DNA of 64,000 bases, taken from the NCBI GenBank assembly GCA_028753945.1, contig JAPNXP010000001.1:10282501-10346500 (forward strand), written 5' to 3'. Under the pieces are notes generated by a model. The model did no database searches, was not told where the DNA came from, and worked only from the letters and a program-made list of their open reading frames with translations. The translations under genes and the position numbers were made by a program. The DNA is from Hexactinellida sp. DTS-2022 (Eukaryota > Porifera > Hexactinellida). How positions within the stretch are numbered: the first letter of the stretch is position 1; the number at the start of each line of letters is the position of its first letter. Positions 11,755 to 23,860 of the stretch are shown one piece after another.

Positions 11755-11899
11755 CATAGGCGTCGTAAACCGCCCGGGTGCCCGGAAATGTCCGGGCGGG
11801 CCGAAGGGATTGTCCCCATGCTACTAACACTATACTCCGAGTTTACCCGGAATTTCCGGGCGGCCCGATGGATTGACCGTTGCATTTACGACGCCTATG
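11755..11899. mobile_element. CATAG-ended MITE, 145 bp (P-type by ends)
   Basis: Ends CATAGGCGTCGTAAA and TTTACGACGCCTATG are perfect inverted copies. The 8-bp duplication CCAGTTCC lies at 11747-11754 and 11900-11907. The interior is GC-rich with repeated CCGGGCGG words. The CATAG start and 8-bp duplication match the P element at 5661-8434. Confidence 0.82.
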
Positions 11900-12027
11900 C
11901 CAGTTCCTTATTCAATTCTGAACAAACAAACAAACAAACAAAAATCATTGTGATTTAATATATAAGATTGTTTACATATTATAACATTTGGAAGTTAGTT
12001 TCTATAAAAAATTTACATGTTTATTTT

Positions 12028-12275
12028 TAACATATTATTTAAACATGTTTTTTTAAAACATGTTTTTTTTAAAACATGTTTTTTTTTAACATGTTTTTTT
12101 TTAAACATGTTTTTTTTAAACATGTTTTTTTTTAAACATGTTTTTTTTTAAACATGTTTTTTTTTAACATGTTTTTTTTTAAACATGTTTTTTTTTAAAC
12201 ATGTTTTTTTTTAAACATGTTTTTTTTTAAACATGTTTTTTTTTAAACATTTTTTTTAAACATGTTTTAAAAAAA
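12028..12275. repeat. Simple-sequence array of AAACATGTTTTTTTT units
   Basis: About 14 tandem units of 15-18 bp, each a T-run followed by AAACATG. Unit length varies only in the T-run, which points to slippage. Confidence 0.9.
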
Positions 12276-12297
12276 ACATCTTTTAAAAAAAATGATG

Positions 12298-12357
12298 TCC
12301 TGCGAAAAATAATGTCCTGCGAACACGCAAAAAATTTTGCGTGTTCGCAGGACATTA
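12298..12357. repeat. Short perfect hairpin next to the T-run array
   Basis: AATGTCCTGCGAACACGCAA and its inverse meet at 12333-12340 with almost no loop. A partial third copy of the arm lies just before. Confidence 0.75.
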
Positions 12358-12687
12358 AAATCAATATTGTTTCTATTGCCCCAAACAAACCACACACAAA
12401 TTTGCATTCAAATTTTCGAGAATATAATATAATTAGACTACATTCTTGGTGAGTTTAGCAGTATACTTGCACCGATTACGGAAAAGAACTTCGTTCAAAA
12501 ACATCAGTTTTCGAATTTTGAATGAATATAGAAAATATGGATTGGACACTTTGGGATTGCACATATACTAGACAATGTATTTCTGAGATCCGACAAATCC
12601 CAGTTTCGGAATGTCGGATAAGGGAGGTTTGAGTGTACTTGCTAGTGGGGTTACATGATCACGGTGTATCACACATACCGTCTGTAT

Positions 12688-13170
12688 CAGAGATGCAGCG
12701 GTCCGGAAATTTCATGGACCGGACCGGACCGTCATGATTTTTTTCTGGACGGTCCGGACCGGTCCAGACCGTATGATAAAAATATTGGATCGGTCTGGAC
12801 CGGTCCAGACCGATCAATGGTCCAGACCGTTATATCCCTTATTTGGACAGTTACAGTCCACATAGTAGAGTGGCTAATTATATCCACTTGTATTTATAAG
12901 ATACTTATTACTTATGTGCTTGTAAACAATAGGAAATAACGGATTGGAGCCTGATCGTTTGTCCAATCTAGGATGAGTCCAGACCTATGAACGGTCCAGA
13001 CCGATGAACCGGTCCAGACCGTTATATCGTTAATTTGGACCGGTCCAGACCGCACTTGAAAATAAGCGGACCGGACCGACCTGAGACCGGTCGGTCCGGT
13101 CCGGTCCCGGTCTGGACCGAAGTCCGGTCCCGGTCTGGACCGCAGTCCGGTCCAGACCGCTGCATCTCTG
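12688..13170. mobile_element. hAT-type MITE, 483 bp
   Basis: Ends CAGAGATGCAGCGGTC and GACCGCTGCATCTCTG are perfect inverted copies, with the perfect 8-bp duplication GTCTGTAT (12680-12687 and 13171-13178). Filled with GGTCCAGACCG words on both arms. The open frames crossing it are by-products of this repeat. Confidence 0.9.
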
Positions 13171-13483
13171 GTCTGTATACGTGTATATGATAGATTATTG
13201 GAAGTTAGATTATTATGCTGTGAGTTATTCAAAATTTATGTAAATAAGAAAATATCAAAATAAATAAACTGAATGCAAAAGATAGCTCTTTAGAAGCCAA
13301 AAAGATAAATAGTTTTTAACACAGAACAATATTGTGGTATCTTAGAGAAACTAATTCGTGAATCAAAATTTTATAATATACAATGATTACGCGAAATATT
13401 TTACAAAAAAGGAGCAAATCTAGTAAATTCAATGACTATAATTATTTCTAATATACCATAAAAAGTATTGATAGTTAGCTCAC

Positions 13484-13539
13484 CAAGACTTGATCTCCTT
13501 CTCCCAGTCTCCGGGGCCTTTTGTGGCGCTTCTGGAGCT
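13484..13539 (-). other. Possible orphan internal exon, 56 bp
   Basis: A GC-rich island in AT-rich DNA, bounded on the minus strand by TTTTTAG and by GTGAGC, a good donor. Two frames are open (LQKRHKRPRRLGEGDQVL or APEAPQKAPETGRRRSSL). No partner exon was found nearby, so this is a weak call. Confidence 0.25.
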
Positions 13540-15700
13540 CTAAAAATTGCTCTTTCATAATAAAACAGTACAAACAAATTATAACCTAACTGAATACAGT
13601 TGAAAACTGTTTTTTTTGTTCATTTTATTATAATGCGTAGGCGACAATAAAATCCGAATATTTGATTACGAATGTACGAATACTAAAACAATCTAACAAA
13701 GACAAAAACTACAATGAGACAAAAAAAAAGTGTAAAAAACGATTTCGACTGCATCCATTTTTTTATTCAATAGTGATTTTCGGTTGACCAAAATAATTTT
13801 TTCACAATCATTTTTAGATTACCGAAACAGAAATTCAAGTTTTCTGACAATATGATTTTTTGGAATGAATAATTTTTTTTTTTTGGGAGGTGGGAATTCT
13901 TTAAGATTTGCTAATATATATACATATAAGTTTATATATTCTGATATAATGTTTTATAAGTTAAGCTGTTAGTCCATTTCATGAAAGAGATTGCTCTGCA
14001 GAGTTCGTCTATAAAGGACTCTATTTAGCAACACACAGGTTGGAATAATCGATAGGATATTGAGATAATCAGATTTAAATTAGGTGCCCCTTGCAGAATA
14101 TATCTGCAAAAGATTTGCTGTGCCACCCCAGAAATCGTGCATATTAGAACAACCCTAACACGACCGTTTTCTCCGAATAAGCGCGCAGGGGCAATAAAAA
14201 TGGTATTTGATGATAAACTAAATGTCCATAGTTTATAACTGAAGATAACTACATTGATTTAGGAAATTTCGGTATGTTTACTGTAGCTGATGTTTACTGT
14301 TACTGTAGCTGTAGCTGAGAAAAATTCGTTTGCAAACTTTAATTAGAAAGAGTTCTATTGAGAAAACTCGCATTAGGTGCTCGTTGGGGGAGAAGGTGGC
14401 TGTGGTGGCTGGGGAGATGGGAGTTAGAGGGATGCCATTATTCTAAGAAAATTAAGTAATAAATTCTAGTTTCTAGTGGAAACTCGCCGTAAATATTTTA
14501 AAATTTCATCATTTTAAGTTTAATTCCAATGTATTTCCAGAACTATTAACCTAAATTAGACTTCGGCTTTTGTTATTAGAAAACATTGTAAACAATATAT
14601 TTCAGATCTGTGTGATACTAGTTATTAACTTATTACTAAATTCCCTAAATAAATAATTACCTACTCGGTGTGAGATGCTGAATGAGATATAGAAAATAAA
14701 TAAAAAATAAAAATACATACTTTCAAAAACTCTTAAAGGAGGCATAAGTAACCCCAGACACCAGGGTGTTGCAACCACCTTTGGATTTCAATGATCTTTG
14801 AAAATGTCAACTATACTATAACCTCAAATACTATTTGCAAATTACAGTATAACGATTAGCATTTGGATTCTATTGTTAGCGCTAGTATTAACACTATTAT
14901 TGTTTCTGGCTTCCAGGGGCTTTGCCCTTGAATCCGACTGATAGGCTGACAGCGCGCCAGAAACCCAACTGACGATGCAATTGTTTTTATAAAACCACAG
15001 TCCACTTTTAGCATGTGCTAGCAGACTTTCCCTCCTCACGACAAAAATTAAGTATAAAACCTTGACTATGCTTCGCTATCAATTGTGGATCATGGGGAGA
15101 TAATGAGAAAGTGAAAAGAACCAAAATAAAACAAACAAACCAATTAAAGTAGACGATAAATATTAACTGTAGAACGCTTGCCACCCTCTCGCTCAGGGTG
15201 CCGCTCTTATGAGCGTCACCCCAAAACATGCTTCCGCCATGTCAAATACGACAGCACTTTCGAGGTTCCGCTAAGTGGAGGTGCGAATGGCCCCCCTAAC
15301 ACCTCCATGTGGTAGAGTGTTATTGTCAGTCTCTTCCGGGGCGTGCTATGGGGGCCGGGATCCATAGACTCGCGTATGTCTTCATAAGTAGCTATTTCTA
15401 ACATATAAACAATTGGAAGTATACTATACATGTACATATAGTTATAGAAAATAATCAAAATTATCAAAAAAATGGAAATACACACAAACCACAAATTGAT
15501 GATAAGATGTACAATCCAAAGTTTGATATGAATTTAAAATCTACTAGCGCAAGGCTTGCTCGGTCGCTTTGCGACTTGTGGCACCCCACACAACAACAGC
15601 TTCGCGGTTGTTATATGTTTGCACTCGGCACTTCGTGCCTCGCGAAGGAGAAAACTAATTTATTTTGATTATTTTGAATAAAAACATATACATACATATA
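13540..15700. other. Intergenic, no gene seen
   Basis: AT-rich. Near 13594 it begins ACAGTTGAAAACTG, similar to 36740, perhaps an old pogo-like end. GC-richer stretches at 14900-15060 and 15180-15370 and near 15541-15650 look like pieces of the hairpin-ended repeat family, not genes. Confidence 0.45.
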
Positions 15701-15703
15701 CAG

Positions 15704-15850
15704 TGGAGCGTCCCATAACGGCCCCTCCTTATAGCGGACAACCCTCGTGGTACCGATTGAATTTAGCATATGTCTAATAGAAAGCAACCTCTAAATAGCG
15801 GACGACTCCTAACTCTAAATAGCGGACAGTGATTTGGTCCCGAATTGAAT
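15704..15850. mobile_element. Pogo-type MITE, left part only
   Basis: Starts CAGTGGAGCGTCCCATAACG after TA and repeats AATAGCGGAC, as does the complete copy at 1360-1563. No right end found. Confidence 0.6.
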
Positions 15851-15892
15851 TATTAGTACTTTCACACATCGGTCACACATCGTGTGCATCTT

Positions 15893-16015
15893 GCACCCGC
15901 GTGACACATCCACATTATAAGTTATAACCCCGCAACCCTAGGGGGATGGGATTATAATGTGGATGAGTGCTGAGACACGGGCCGTAGTCTTGCCGATCTC
16001 AGCGCTCATCCACAC
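15893..16015. repeat. Double hairpin, GC-rich
   Basis: Two adjacent hairpins share the word TCCACATTATAA: one folds around CCCCGCAACCCTAGGGGG, the next pairs TGGATGAGTGCTGAG with CTCAGCGCTCATCCA. No TA or 8-bp duplication is clear. Confidence 0.6.
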
Positions 16016-16914
16016 TAATTCTGTATGAATTTAATTATATTACAGAATTTACAGTTGACTCTGCTTAAGTTGTCAAGTTTGAAATAAAGAAATAAAACCT
16101 CCGTCCAACCTGCTGTACCAATTAAAGCAACAAACTAAAGTTAAATGGTTTTTCTTAACTTTTCAATTTGTTTAATTGTTGAAAATATTTTCAGTCATTG
16201 TTATGCTCGCGCTCAGGTCCTGGATTATGTTTTTATGTAAATTTTCTTAAGTTATTCCATCGTATTTCAAGTTTTTTGATAGATTAATTTGAGATTATCT
16301 GGGATTCAGTACAAGATTTAATTCCCCTAGCTTATACAAATCAGGTAAATGACTCCCAGGTAGCAAATGTTCATATTAACATGACTCAGAAATTCAGAAT
16401 CTACTGTATACAATTATAAACATACAAGAGCCTTTGTTACGCAATTTTACAAAATTACCATTAACATCAGGTAGAGTAAATTAAATTAGAAATACCTTTG
16501 GGATTAATTAATTAAAGTAGCACGTGCATCATAACATAAAGTAATACGGATGATGATATGTGGATGACCGTCATAACCTCAATGTCTGAATTATGTAATG
16601 ATTTGTAATAGTATAGTGCACAAAGCTCAATAGATTACATAATATTGATTGCATTATAAATTACAATTTAGAGCGGACATTTTATCGCTCACTATAGGTA
16701 ATAGAAATAATGAATTATTACTATCTAATTTTAATGACGAAATAATAGTTAGATAAGTCCCATATTGAAATAGTACCAACACACTTTCCCATTAATTGCT
16801 ATGTTACATATTATTATGCAACATTACAAAATGTATCTACAGAGAGGAGATTTAATTATATTAATGCGTGACTTCATATAAATATAAATTAATATAAATT
16901 GTAGAATTTGCTGC
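16016..16914. other. Upstream region of the discoidin-like gene
   Basis: AT-rich, no gene or recognised repeat. Confidence 0.4.
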
Positions 16915-17832
16915 ATGTATAATAGTTTACTCTCAGTTATGAGGATTATGTTCCAAATATTATTGCTTATTGTGACACTAATTAGTGTCACAGAATCAAT
17001 TCGATCTTGCATCATGCCATGTAGCCAGTCACCAAATAACCATGGGCCTACACTAATAAAGCAATTCGCCAGCTCCATTGACTCGTATACAATTAATATC
17101 GCCTTGAATGGATATGAAGGGAAGTTCGATATTAAAGTATTCCCTAACTATACTGATTATCTAGTGTATTCTGCTAGCATTAGTGTAGAAAATTGGCTTT
17201 TTAACTCCATGTATCGGATTCTAGAAGAAACCCCTGTAATTAGCGCAATAGATAATAACGGTAGTCATCTTATAGTCCAATTCCCTTCTTACATGCTGTT
17301 CCATGTGCATTTAGTGTCTCCTGTTGAGTTTGTTGTTTCTAGGCTCTCTGATGTTGTAGGATCCTTAAGGAAAGAACTAAATGATGAACATGAAGTACTT
17401 AATACAATGATGGCAGAGTTAAGTAAAATACAAATGCAAAATAAACTTAAATATGCAATTTCTAAATCCACTATAACTGGTGACACCTTGCTTTGTGATA
17501 ATCCCAACCCAATAAAGTACCCAAGAGGTGATAGTCATTGCAGTATACTGGCTGGAAACTGGTTAAACATTGATTTGCATACGGCTTTCACGATTAACTT
17601 TATGCAGTTCAGGCTCTGGGATATCGATTTAAGAGAACACACCTATAGCCTAGAAGTATCTCTTGACAAAGTAAACTGGGTTAGTTTAGCCCCCAGGAAA
17701 ACTGGAAAATCTGTACAAACGATCGAACTAGAGGAGCCATTGAGCATCAGATACATTCGGTTAGAAGGAACAAACAACAGGAGCAGCAGGAAGCTAAGTC
17801 TGATTTATTTGAAAGTTGATTGGGTTGGCTGA
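16915..17832 (+). CDS. Secreted protein with BTBD9-like F5/8 type C (discoidin) domain
   Basis: A 305-residue intronless open frame from a real ATG at 16915. Residues about 9-28 are strongly hydrophobic (MRIMFQILLLIVTLISVTES), a signal peptide, and a second ATG at codon 9 would start directly on it. The middle has a short Lys/Glu helix near 150-165. The C-terminal 115 residues (NWLNIDL, FMQFRLWDIDLREHTYSLEV, IRYIRLEGTNN) match the discoidin-like sandwich found at the end of BTBD9 and related proteins, which usually binds ligands or partners. Unlike BTBD9 there is no BTB domain, so a secreted or luminal role is inferred. Several Asn-X-Ser/Thr sites (NYT, NGS, NRS) fit secretion. The partner is unknown. 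Confidence 0.8.
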   Translation: MYNSLLSVMRIMFQILLLIVTLISVTESIRSCIMPCSQSPNNHGPTLIKQFASSIDSYTINIALNGYEGKFDIKVFPNYTDYLVYSASISVENWLFNSMYRILEETPVISAIDNNGSHLIVQFPSYMLFHVHLVSPVEFVVSRLSDVVGSLRKELNDEHEVLNTMMAELSKIQMQNKLKYAISKSTITGDTLLCDNPNPIKYPRGDSHCSILAGNWLNIDLHTAFTINFMQFRLWDIDLREHTYSLEVSLDKVNWVSLAPRKTGKSVQTIELEEPLSIRYIRLEGTNNRSSRKLSLIYLKVDWVG

Positions 17833-18076
17833 TTCTGTTCAGACTACTAGCTAGAGTCCCCAGCCCAGTAGTGTGTTTAGTTGTTTGCTGTATTTATCTT
17901 GTTTATTCATTATTTGTTACCCTGTTAGTTAAGGGTTTTAGGTTGACTAGTTAGGCCAGTATTAAAGTAGCTTAAAATATTATTATTTTGTTTTGTTGTT
18001 TGATGATAATATTAAATCTTGGGTTCTAATTATCGGTCTAACACATTTGGTTTTAAAAATTGTTAAATCTCTAAAG

Positions 18077-18475
18077 CCCATCATACACGATGCAACTTTG
18101 TTGCATGCAACAAGGTAACATACACGGTGTAACAATGTTGCATGCAACATTTATTTTCGTGCAACTTTGTTGCATGGAAATTACTTAATTATACATGGTA
18201 AAATATAATAATAAATCAGTACTATAAGTGTAATCCCAATGGATTTGTTATTTTCCAATTCAATATTATGGGTAAACACACGTCGTTTACACATTCCAAA
18301 TTATTATACTTCGCCGGAGGAAATTGCATTTGATCCGTCAAAGCAAAAAGAGAATCTCCTGGGTTAAGAATTGGATCAAAAATCGAGAGCGCAAGGTGAA
18401 TTTCATCAATTGATGAATTTGACACATCCAGTTATAAAAATTTCGTAATGATGGATCGTCTGTCCAGTGATAAGG
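18077..18475. repeat. Dispersed repeat 'GTTGCATG', uninterrupted copy
   Basis: Same order of words as 9314-9910, without the MITE. On the minus strand 18222-18425 is open (DEIHLALSIFDPILNPGDSL...), a coding-like fragment of unknown family that is frame-broken in the other copy. Confidence 0.7.
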
Positions 18476-18519
18476 TATAACCATTTTTGGTATTCTTAGT
18501 TAGAAAATATATTATATGA

Positions 18520-18914
18520 GCCCTTCGTTCTCGGTCGCTTTGCGACAGATCGGTGCTACGCACCTCAAGTTAACGTCCGCTACGCGGCCTTACTCCTCAC
18601 TAAATAATTGATTACATAGTTAGTAATATTTGTCATAGTTAATACCCGTTTACCTATAATACCCGTTGAAAGCCAACTTCAAGGTTGATGTCGAATTTTT
18701 ATTAATTTGTTTACCTATTTGTATAAACAACAACAACAAACATTCATGTAAATAAATGTATAAACTCGAAATTCGTGATCAGCATTTTGTTCACCAATAA
18801 TACCCGTTGAAAGCCAACTTCAAGGTCTATTCCCCCATCACTTTAATACAATCCGGACAAACACACACACAAACAAACAAACAAACAACAATCGAGATTT
18901 AATAATATAGATTT
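18520..18914 (-). repeat. Helentron-like repeat copy
   Basis: Inverse copy: hairpin end CGAGCCCTTCGTTCTCGG, the TCGGTGCTACGCACC segment, TTTGTTTACC words, then (CAAA)n and CAATCGAGATTTAATAATAT at the other end. Confidence 0.7.
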
Positions 18915-20000
18915 GTTTGGACACATTTTTACACCAGTTTAATGTTAGAAAAAGAACAATAAATAGCTTCATAACATGAAATAATTATTAGTGAACTTAA
19001 TAAAATTTTCATATTTTTTGATAGCAAATTAAATTCTACACCTTTTGATAAATCACAAATGTTCAATTTGGACTAGGTTTGTGCCATAATTGGGGTACCA
19101 ATATCCTGTGTTTCCTCACATTTCAGATTCAGTAAAACTGTTAAATAAATTTCCATTGTTACTGTGCCGACTATACTAAGTATAGCGGCCCAGTTCAATC
19201 TTACTGCCTTGGTTCCTGATTCTTCCGTATCCTCTAGAGTCTAGACAGAACAGAGCTTTAATAACTAAGAGCCCAAATTTCAGGATAGGTGTCTCGTGGG
19301 TTACAGATGTGCACCTGGGGTCACCGTTTTTGATTAAAATTTTTGGACACATTTTTACACCTGTTCAATGTCACAAAAGTAACAATAAATAGTGCCCGAA
19401 TAATAAATGTATATGCATTCGACAGAGAATTTAATTCTACACCTTTCATCGTGCACGAATTTTAAAATTGGGCTTAGTTTGTGCCACAATTGAGTTGCAA
19501 ATTTCCCTTGTTTACTAACACTTCAGTTCAATTGAAAGTGTTATATCTAATTGAATTGTTTCAACTTGTGATTGTGACAATTATATTGATTTAACTTGTA
19601 AATTCGAGCTGGCTTCTATTAATTTGTACTAATAATATACAATGGATTAAAATAAAAAAGGAATTTGATGACTTTACTCTACTCACCGTGGATAACAATG
19701 CTAAAATAATTAACTATTTATATAATTTATTATCTATACATAATGAATGAATGGCATTAAATTGAAGATTGTGTATGATAGAAACAAACTTCAAATTTAT
19801 CAATCGTTCGTTTGTCCCTTAACAACTTGATAAATGAGGCGTTCATGACATGGCGAAAAAATCAAAAATTGCAGCCTGTGCCGACAGCATGTTCCTTTGG
19901 AGGCACTATCAATAAACCACCATCAAATGTAGTGCCTCCAAAGGGAAATGCGTCGGCACAGGCTGCAATTTTGGATTTTTAAACCGCGCTTGGAATTCTA
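18915..20000. repeat. Dispersed repeat R, copy 1 (with hairpin MITE)
   Basis: Shares long stretches with 23860-24330: CTGTGCCGACTATACTA, CGAGCTGGCTTCTATT, TATACAATG, ATTTATCAATCGTTC, CAACTTGATAA. The end holds the hairpin MITE 'GTGCCGACAGCAT' (19858-19982), whose arms pair almost perfectly. An inverse fragment lies at about 27590-27730. Confidence 0.65.
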
Positions 20001-20174
20001 AATTTCTAATATATACATTTCTGATCGCATCATAGGTGGGTTGATTCAAAGTACTAGAAAATAAGCAGTAAATTAAATAGGTATGCTAGAAAGTGAACAT
20101 ACGAATCCTTTAATTGTTTTGAGAAGTTGATCGAAGCAAACGAAATAATCAGAAAAACATGTACTGAATTTCCA

Positions 20175-20280
20175 TATTTTCGTGCAACAATGTTGCAAGA
20201 AAATCGCAATGTTCAATTTCCATGCAACAATATAGCGTGCAACAAAAACATACACGATGCAACTTTGTTGCATATGGTGA
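20175..20280. repeat. 'GTTGCATG' repeat fragment
   Basis: Words TTTCGTGCAACAATGTTGCA and CATACACGATGCAACTTTGT as in the 18077 copy. Confidence 0.5.
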
Positions 20281-20797
20281 GTTTAAGAAAACTTGTGAAT
20301 GTCTACAGATTTACCATTACCAAAAATATTAAAAATTTAATGATAAAATCATTGACAAGTCCGACAAAATTACTGATACTCTAATTAACCTGATCTCTAC
20401 ATTATTAATCGATCATTTTGGCCGGTACCTTGATTTTCGATTATAAAACATACATACTGTCTTTATAGAGCATGGGTCGGCAACCCGCGGCCCGCGGCTC
20501 TCAATAAACATGCTTATCGGACCTGCTACTGTGCCATTAAATTGAAATCCAAAATATTTAAAAGGTATTAGTATGGTAACATTATTTAATTGCACAAAAT
20601 TCGCTCTCTAAGAGATAAAAATCTGAAAATCTGATAGAACATATACATTAATGATGCAGACATGGTGGTCACAACAGATTACCAGTATGCTTACTCATTA
20701 CCACATGATGTCACACAATCATTAAAATTCCACATTGTTAATGAACCGTCTATAGACAAAATGTAATTTTAACAATTGGCAAAATAGTACACGTAGG

Positions 20798-21280
20798 CAG
20801 GGTTGGGGCCAGTTACGATTACAATCGTAATCGATTGTAATCGATTACACATTTCGCTGAATCGTAATCGTAATCATAATCAGATGATTTTATTAGAGTG
20901 TAATCATATCGTAATCGTAATCATGCTATTTTATTAGCTTATTATCTTTGAAATTAAGGATATATTATCAATTCGTAGGATTGCACCTGCGAAAGTGCTT
21001 TTATTCAATAACAGTCACATTAATTTGAATTCCATCATAATATATACTGTAACAGTGAAAGATTCGAATTTTTAGATTCGAATTTATCAGACTTGGCCAG
21101 ACCGCATTTAGTATACATTTTGGGATATTTTCATAATTGTAATCATAACAAGTTTATAGTAATTGTAATCGTAATCGTAATCACAAATAAATTATAGAAC
21201 GTAATCGTAATCGTAATCATAATCGTTAAAAAATATAAATCGTAATCGTAATCATCTGAAAGTAATCGGCCCCAACCCTG
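20798..21280. mobile_element. hAT-type MITE, 483 bp
   Basis: Ends CAGGGTTGGGGCC and GGCCCCAACCCTG are inverted copies, with the perfect 8-bp duplication CACGTAGG (20790-20797 and 21281-21288). Both arms are packed with 6-bp AATCGT repeats. Confidence 0.9.
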
Positions 21281-21462
21281 CACGTAGGTAGCGTTAAATT
21301 AGAGATAGACCATTTAGGCCTATTGAGCCATATAATTAATGTTAGAAGTATAAACGACTTCGGGTTTGGTGTGTGGTTCAGTTCTGCCGCGAAGCGACCT
21401 AGCAAGCGACGCGATAGTATTAATTAAACTAGCACTACAGCCGTAGTATCCTACAATACGAA

Positions 21463-23363
21463 CTACTCGGACCCTTCGACGTTATAACCTAGAATCATTG
21501 AATCCGGACTGTAGACCTGTATCCTCTGATTCTCCATATCGCACACGACAGTCCCGTCATCCAAACACACAATCCCGCACGGACACTCGAACTCGCCCCT
21601 CCCACTTCCGTAGCTCCCTACGGTCCACAGAGTCAGCTGATCGCTGTCGTACACCACGATCTGGTCCTGGCATAAGTCTGTCAGCAGCAGCTGTCCGGTG
21701 TGAGACAGGCACATGCCTCCGACCATGAAATCCTCCCCAGCGATTGGAGTGCTGCCGAACTGTCTCAGTACTAATCCCTGCGAGTTGTAGATAATTATAC
21801 TGGGAATACTGCTCTGCGCTATAATAACCTCGTCAGCCTCGGTTAGCGCTAGTTTGCACGGCTTCTTGATCTGCCCGGGATACTCAATGTAGTACCCGAT
21901 AAATCGACTGTGAATATACTTAGAATTGAACACTTGCACTCTGTTGTTATCTTGTTCCAGCACGTAAATATCTCCGTCGATATTGCTGACAGCTATGCTT
22001 ACTGGTGCCAGCAATCCCCCAACACCCCTCCCTTGCTCCCCAAACGTGTTTACGAGCTCACCATACTGGGTACATATCGTAACGCAGTGTTTCTCCTCAG
22101 TCAAGATGTACAGGAGACCTCTGTTCCAGTGTATGAACCCGGAGATAAAATGATTGGGCATTCTCGGAGGTTTGAACATGCTAACCACAATTCCTGTCCG
22201 GCTCATTACAACTACTTCGCACTCGTCAGTGAAGATGTAGACGTTATTTTCCGCGTCTTTTGTCATTGTGCAAGGTGCGAATCCTTTCCGTACGGCGGGT
22301 GCACTCGTTTCAATTATTATTTCTGGGAGAATCTTTCTTGTGAGTATCAGCCTGAAACAGCCCAGCCCCTTCATAACACACTCTATGTCCTGGTCCATCA
22401 GGTAATCTATGTCGCAGTACTTTGTTGTTATAGGCAGTCCCTTCAGAAGCTCATTTATCTTAGAATTTATACTTTCCAAGTCAGTCAGCAGTTGCCCGTC
22501 CATAGGGAGTGTTTCATATTCGCGACTCCTCTTGACGAGATCTCGGATGTGCTCTCTCCGGCACTCCCCTTTCTGTATCAGTGCGAGCGTGTCTTTGGAG
22601 ATGCCGTTCAGTTTACCGATCACTTCTTTCTTCCTCTCGTCTAGCACTCTCTGTAGCTAGTCAAATTTGACTTCAATATTCGCAGTCATTGCCAGGACTT
22701 TATCCAAAAACATTTGTGCCTCATCGTACCCACTATTGCCCAGTTTCTCAAAAGCAGTTTGCTGCTCGTGTGAGAGGTCCCACGCCAGTCTCTTAGCGTC
22801 TGCCAGCCCGCTGATCCAGTGCCCCGTGTTGTGGTGCGAGATGCAGGAGTGACACAGGATCAGTCCGCACGAGTTGCAGTACTGATCAGCTGTTGTCGTA
22901 GGATGGAACTTGCAGTAATCCTCATTATCTGGGTTGCAGAGCTGTCCCATTGAGCTCAGCTCGCAAATGCCAACTACACTATGTGTATCCTTGTACATCT
23001 TCTTATGGACTTTAAAGTCAAACTCGCAGAGCGGCAGGGAGCAAACCACAAAGAAATGCGTGGCCTCCGTGGTTTCCAGCTCGCACTCCGCGCAGACCGC
23101 TAGGCTGCACTTCTTCAGCTCATCCCTGGTCCTCCGCACAGACGTGACCCGGGCCGTGGTGACGTCACGCGGCAGGAGCCCGGACCCAGGGCCGACACGC
23201 TCTGGCACTTGGGACACCTGCTGAAGCCGGTGTTAGTTTCCTCCACGCACTCCAGACAGACGGAGTGGCAGCAGGGGAACAGAATCGGGTCCTTGTAGAG
23301 GGCGTGGCAGGCTGGGCACGTCGCTATAGAGATAGCCGACTCATCTTTTAAGTTAGAAGCCAT
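21463..23363 (-). pseudogene. TRIM-NHL protein gene (RING, B-box, coiled coil, NHL) with two breaks
   Basis: Intronless, about 630 codons from the ATG at 23363. RING at residues 16-53 with C3HC4 spacing (CPACHALY ... CCHSVCLEC ... CPKC), two B-box zinc modules (CSLAVCAEC...; CKFHPTTTADQYCNSCG ... CISHHNTGHW), a helical coiled coil, then about five NHL repeats (for example SIAVSNIDGDIYVLEQDNNR, GIVCLDDGTVVCDMENQRIQ) to a stop at 21463. TRIM-NHL proteins are RING ubiquitin ligases whose NHL propeller binds RNA or protein. Two breaks are visible: the frame changes just after the RING (about 23200-23217), and a TAG at 22657-22659 interrupts the coiled coil in frame. All else, including zinc ligands, is intact, so this is a young pseudogene, an assembly error, or two shorter genes in tandem. 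Confidence 0.75.
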
Positions 23364-23860
23364 TCTAACTATAATTATTCTCAGGATGAACAGTAATAAC
23401 TCTTTTACGGTACCTGAAATATATACTTATCATTCAGTAATAAATGCAATTATACACTGGTATTTGCCAACCAGAAATAATAGCTCGTAGCTGATGTCTA
23501 ATTGCAAGTTTATGACGTTTGTAATTCTCCTTAGTTTTATTTGCTTGACAGCTAATGATTCCAAAGTTTAATTAAGAAAAGTCAATATATATTCTCGTAG
23601 TCATAATTAACAATTTACAGTGGATAAATTGCGAGTAAGACCAAATGACGGTAGAGCGCTTGGCCCGAGTAATGCGGTATATGGATCAATCTGCCCTGCA
23701 GACTCAAAAGATTGCCGAACCATGTTATTTGATGCTGTAAGTGATTGTGTTGGGGTTGATTCGAGAAGTTTACAGGGGTTTGAGATTGTTGTCAAACACA
23801 AAATGCAATAACTAATTATAACTAGCTACACGTATTGGCTTCTCGTTGTTAATAATTTTA
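23364..23860. other. Gap with a possible terminal exon
   Basis: Mostly AT-rich. On the plus strand 23616-23811 is open and GC-richer (ends VDSRSLQGFEIVVKHKMQ stop) and follows an AG after TTTACAG. The opposite strand is open too. No family recognised. Confidence 0.25.

Noticed and set aside
12655-13232. Open frames rich in GPDRS words on both strands
   Set aside because: They are translations of the GGTCCAGACCG words of a hAT MITE.
21498-23224. Plus-strand open frames across the TRIM-NHL region
   Set aside because: Antisense shadows of the GC-rich TRIM gene; residue mix is low-complexity.
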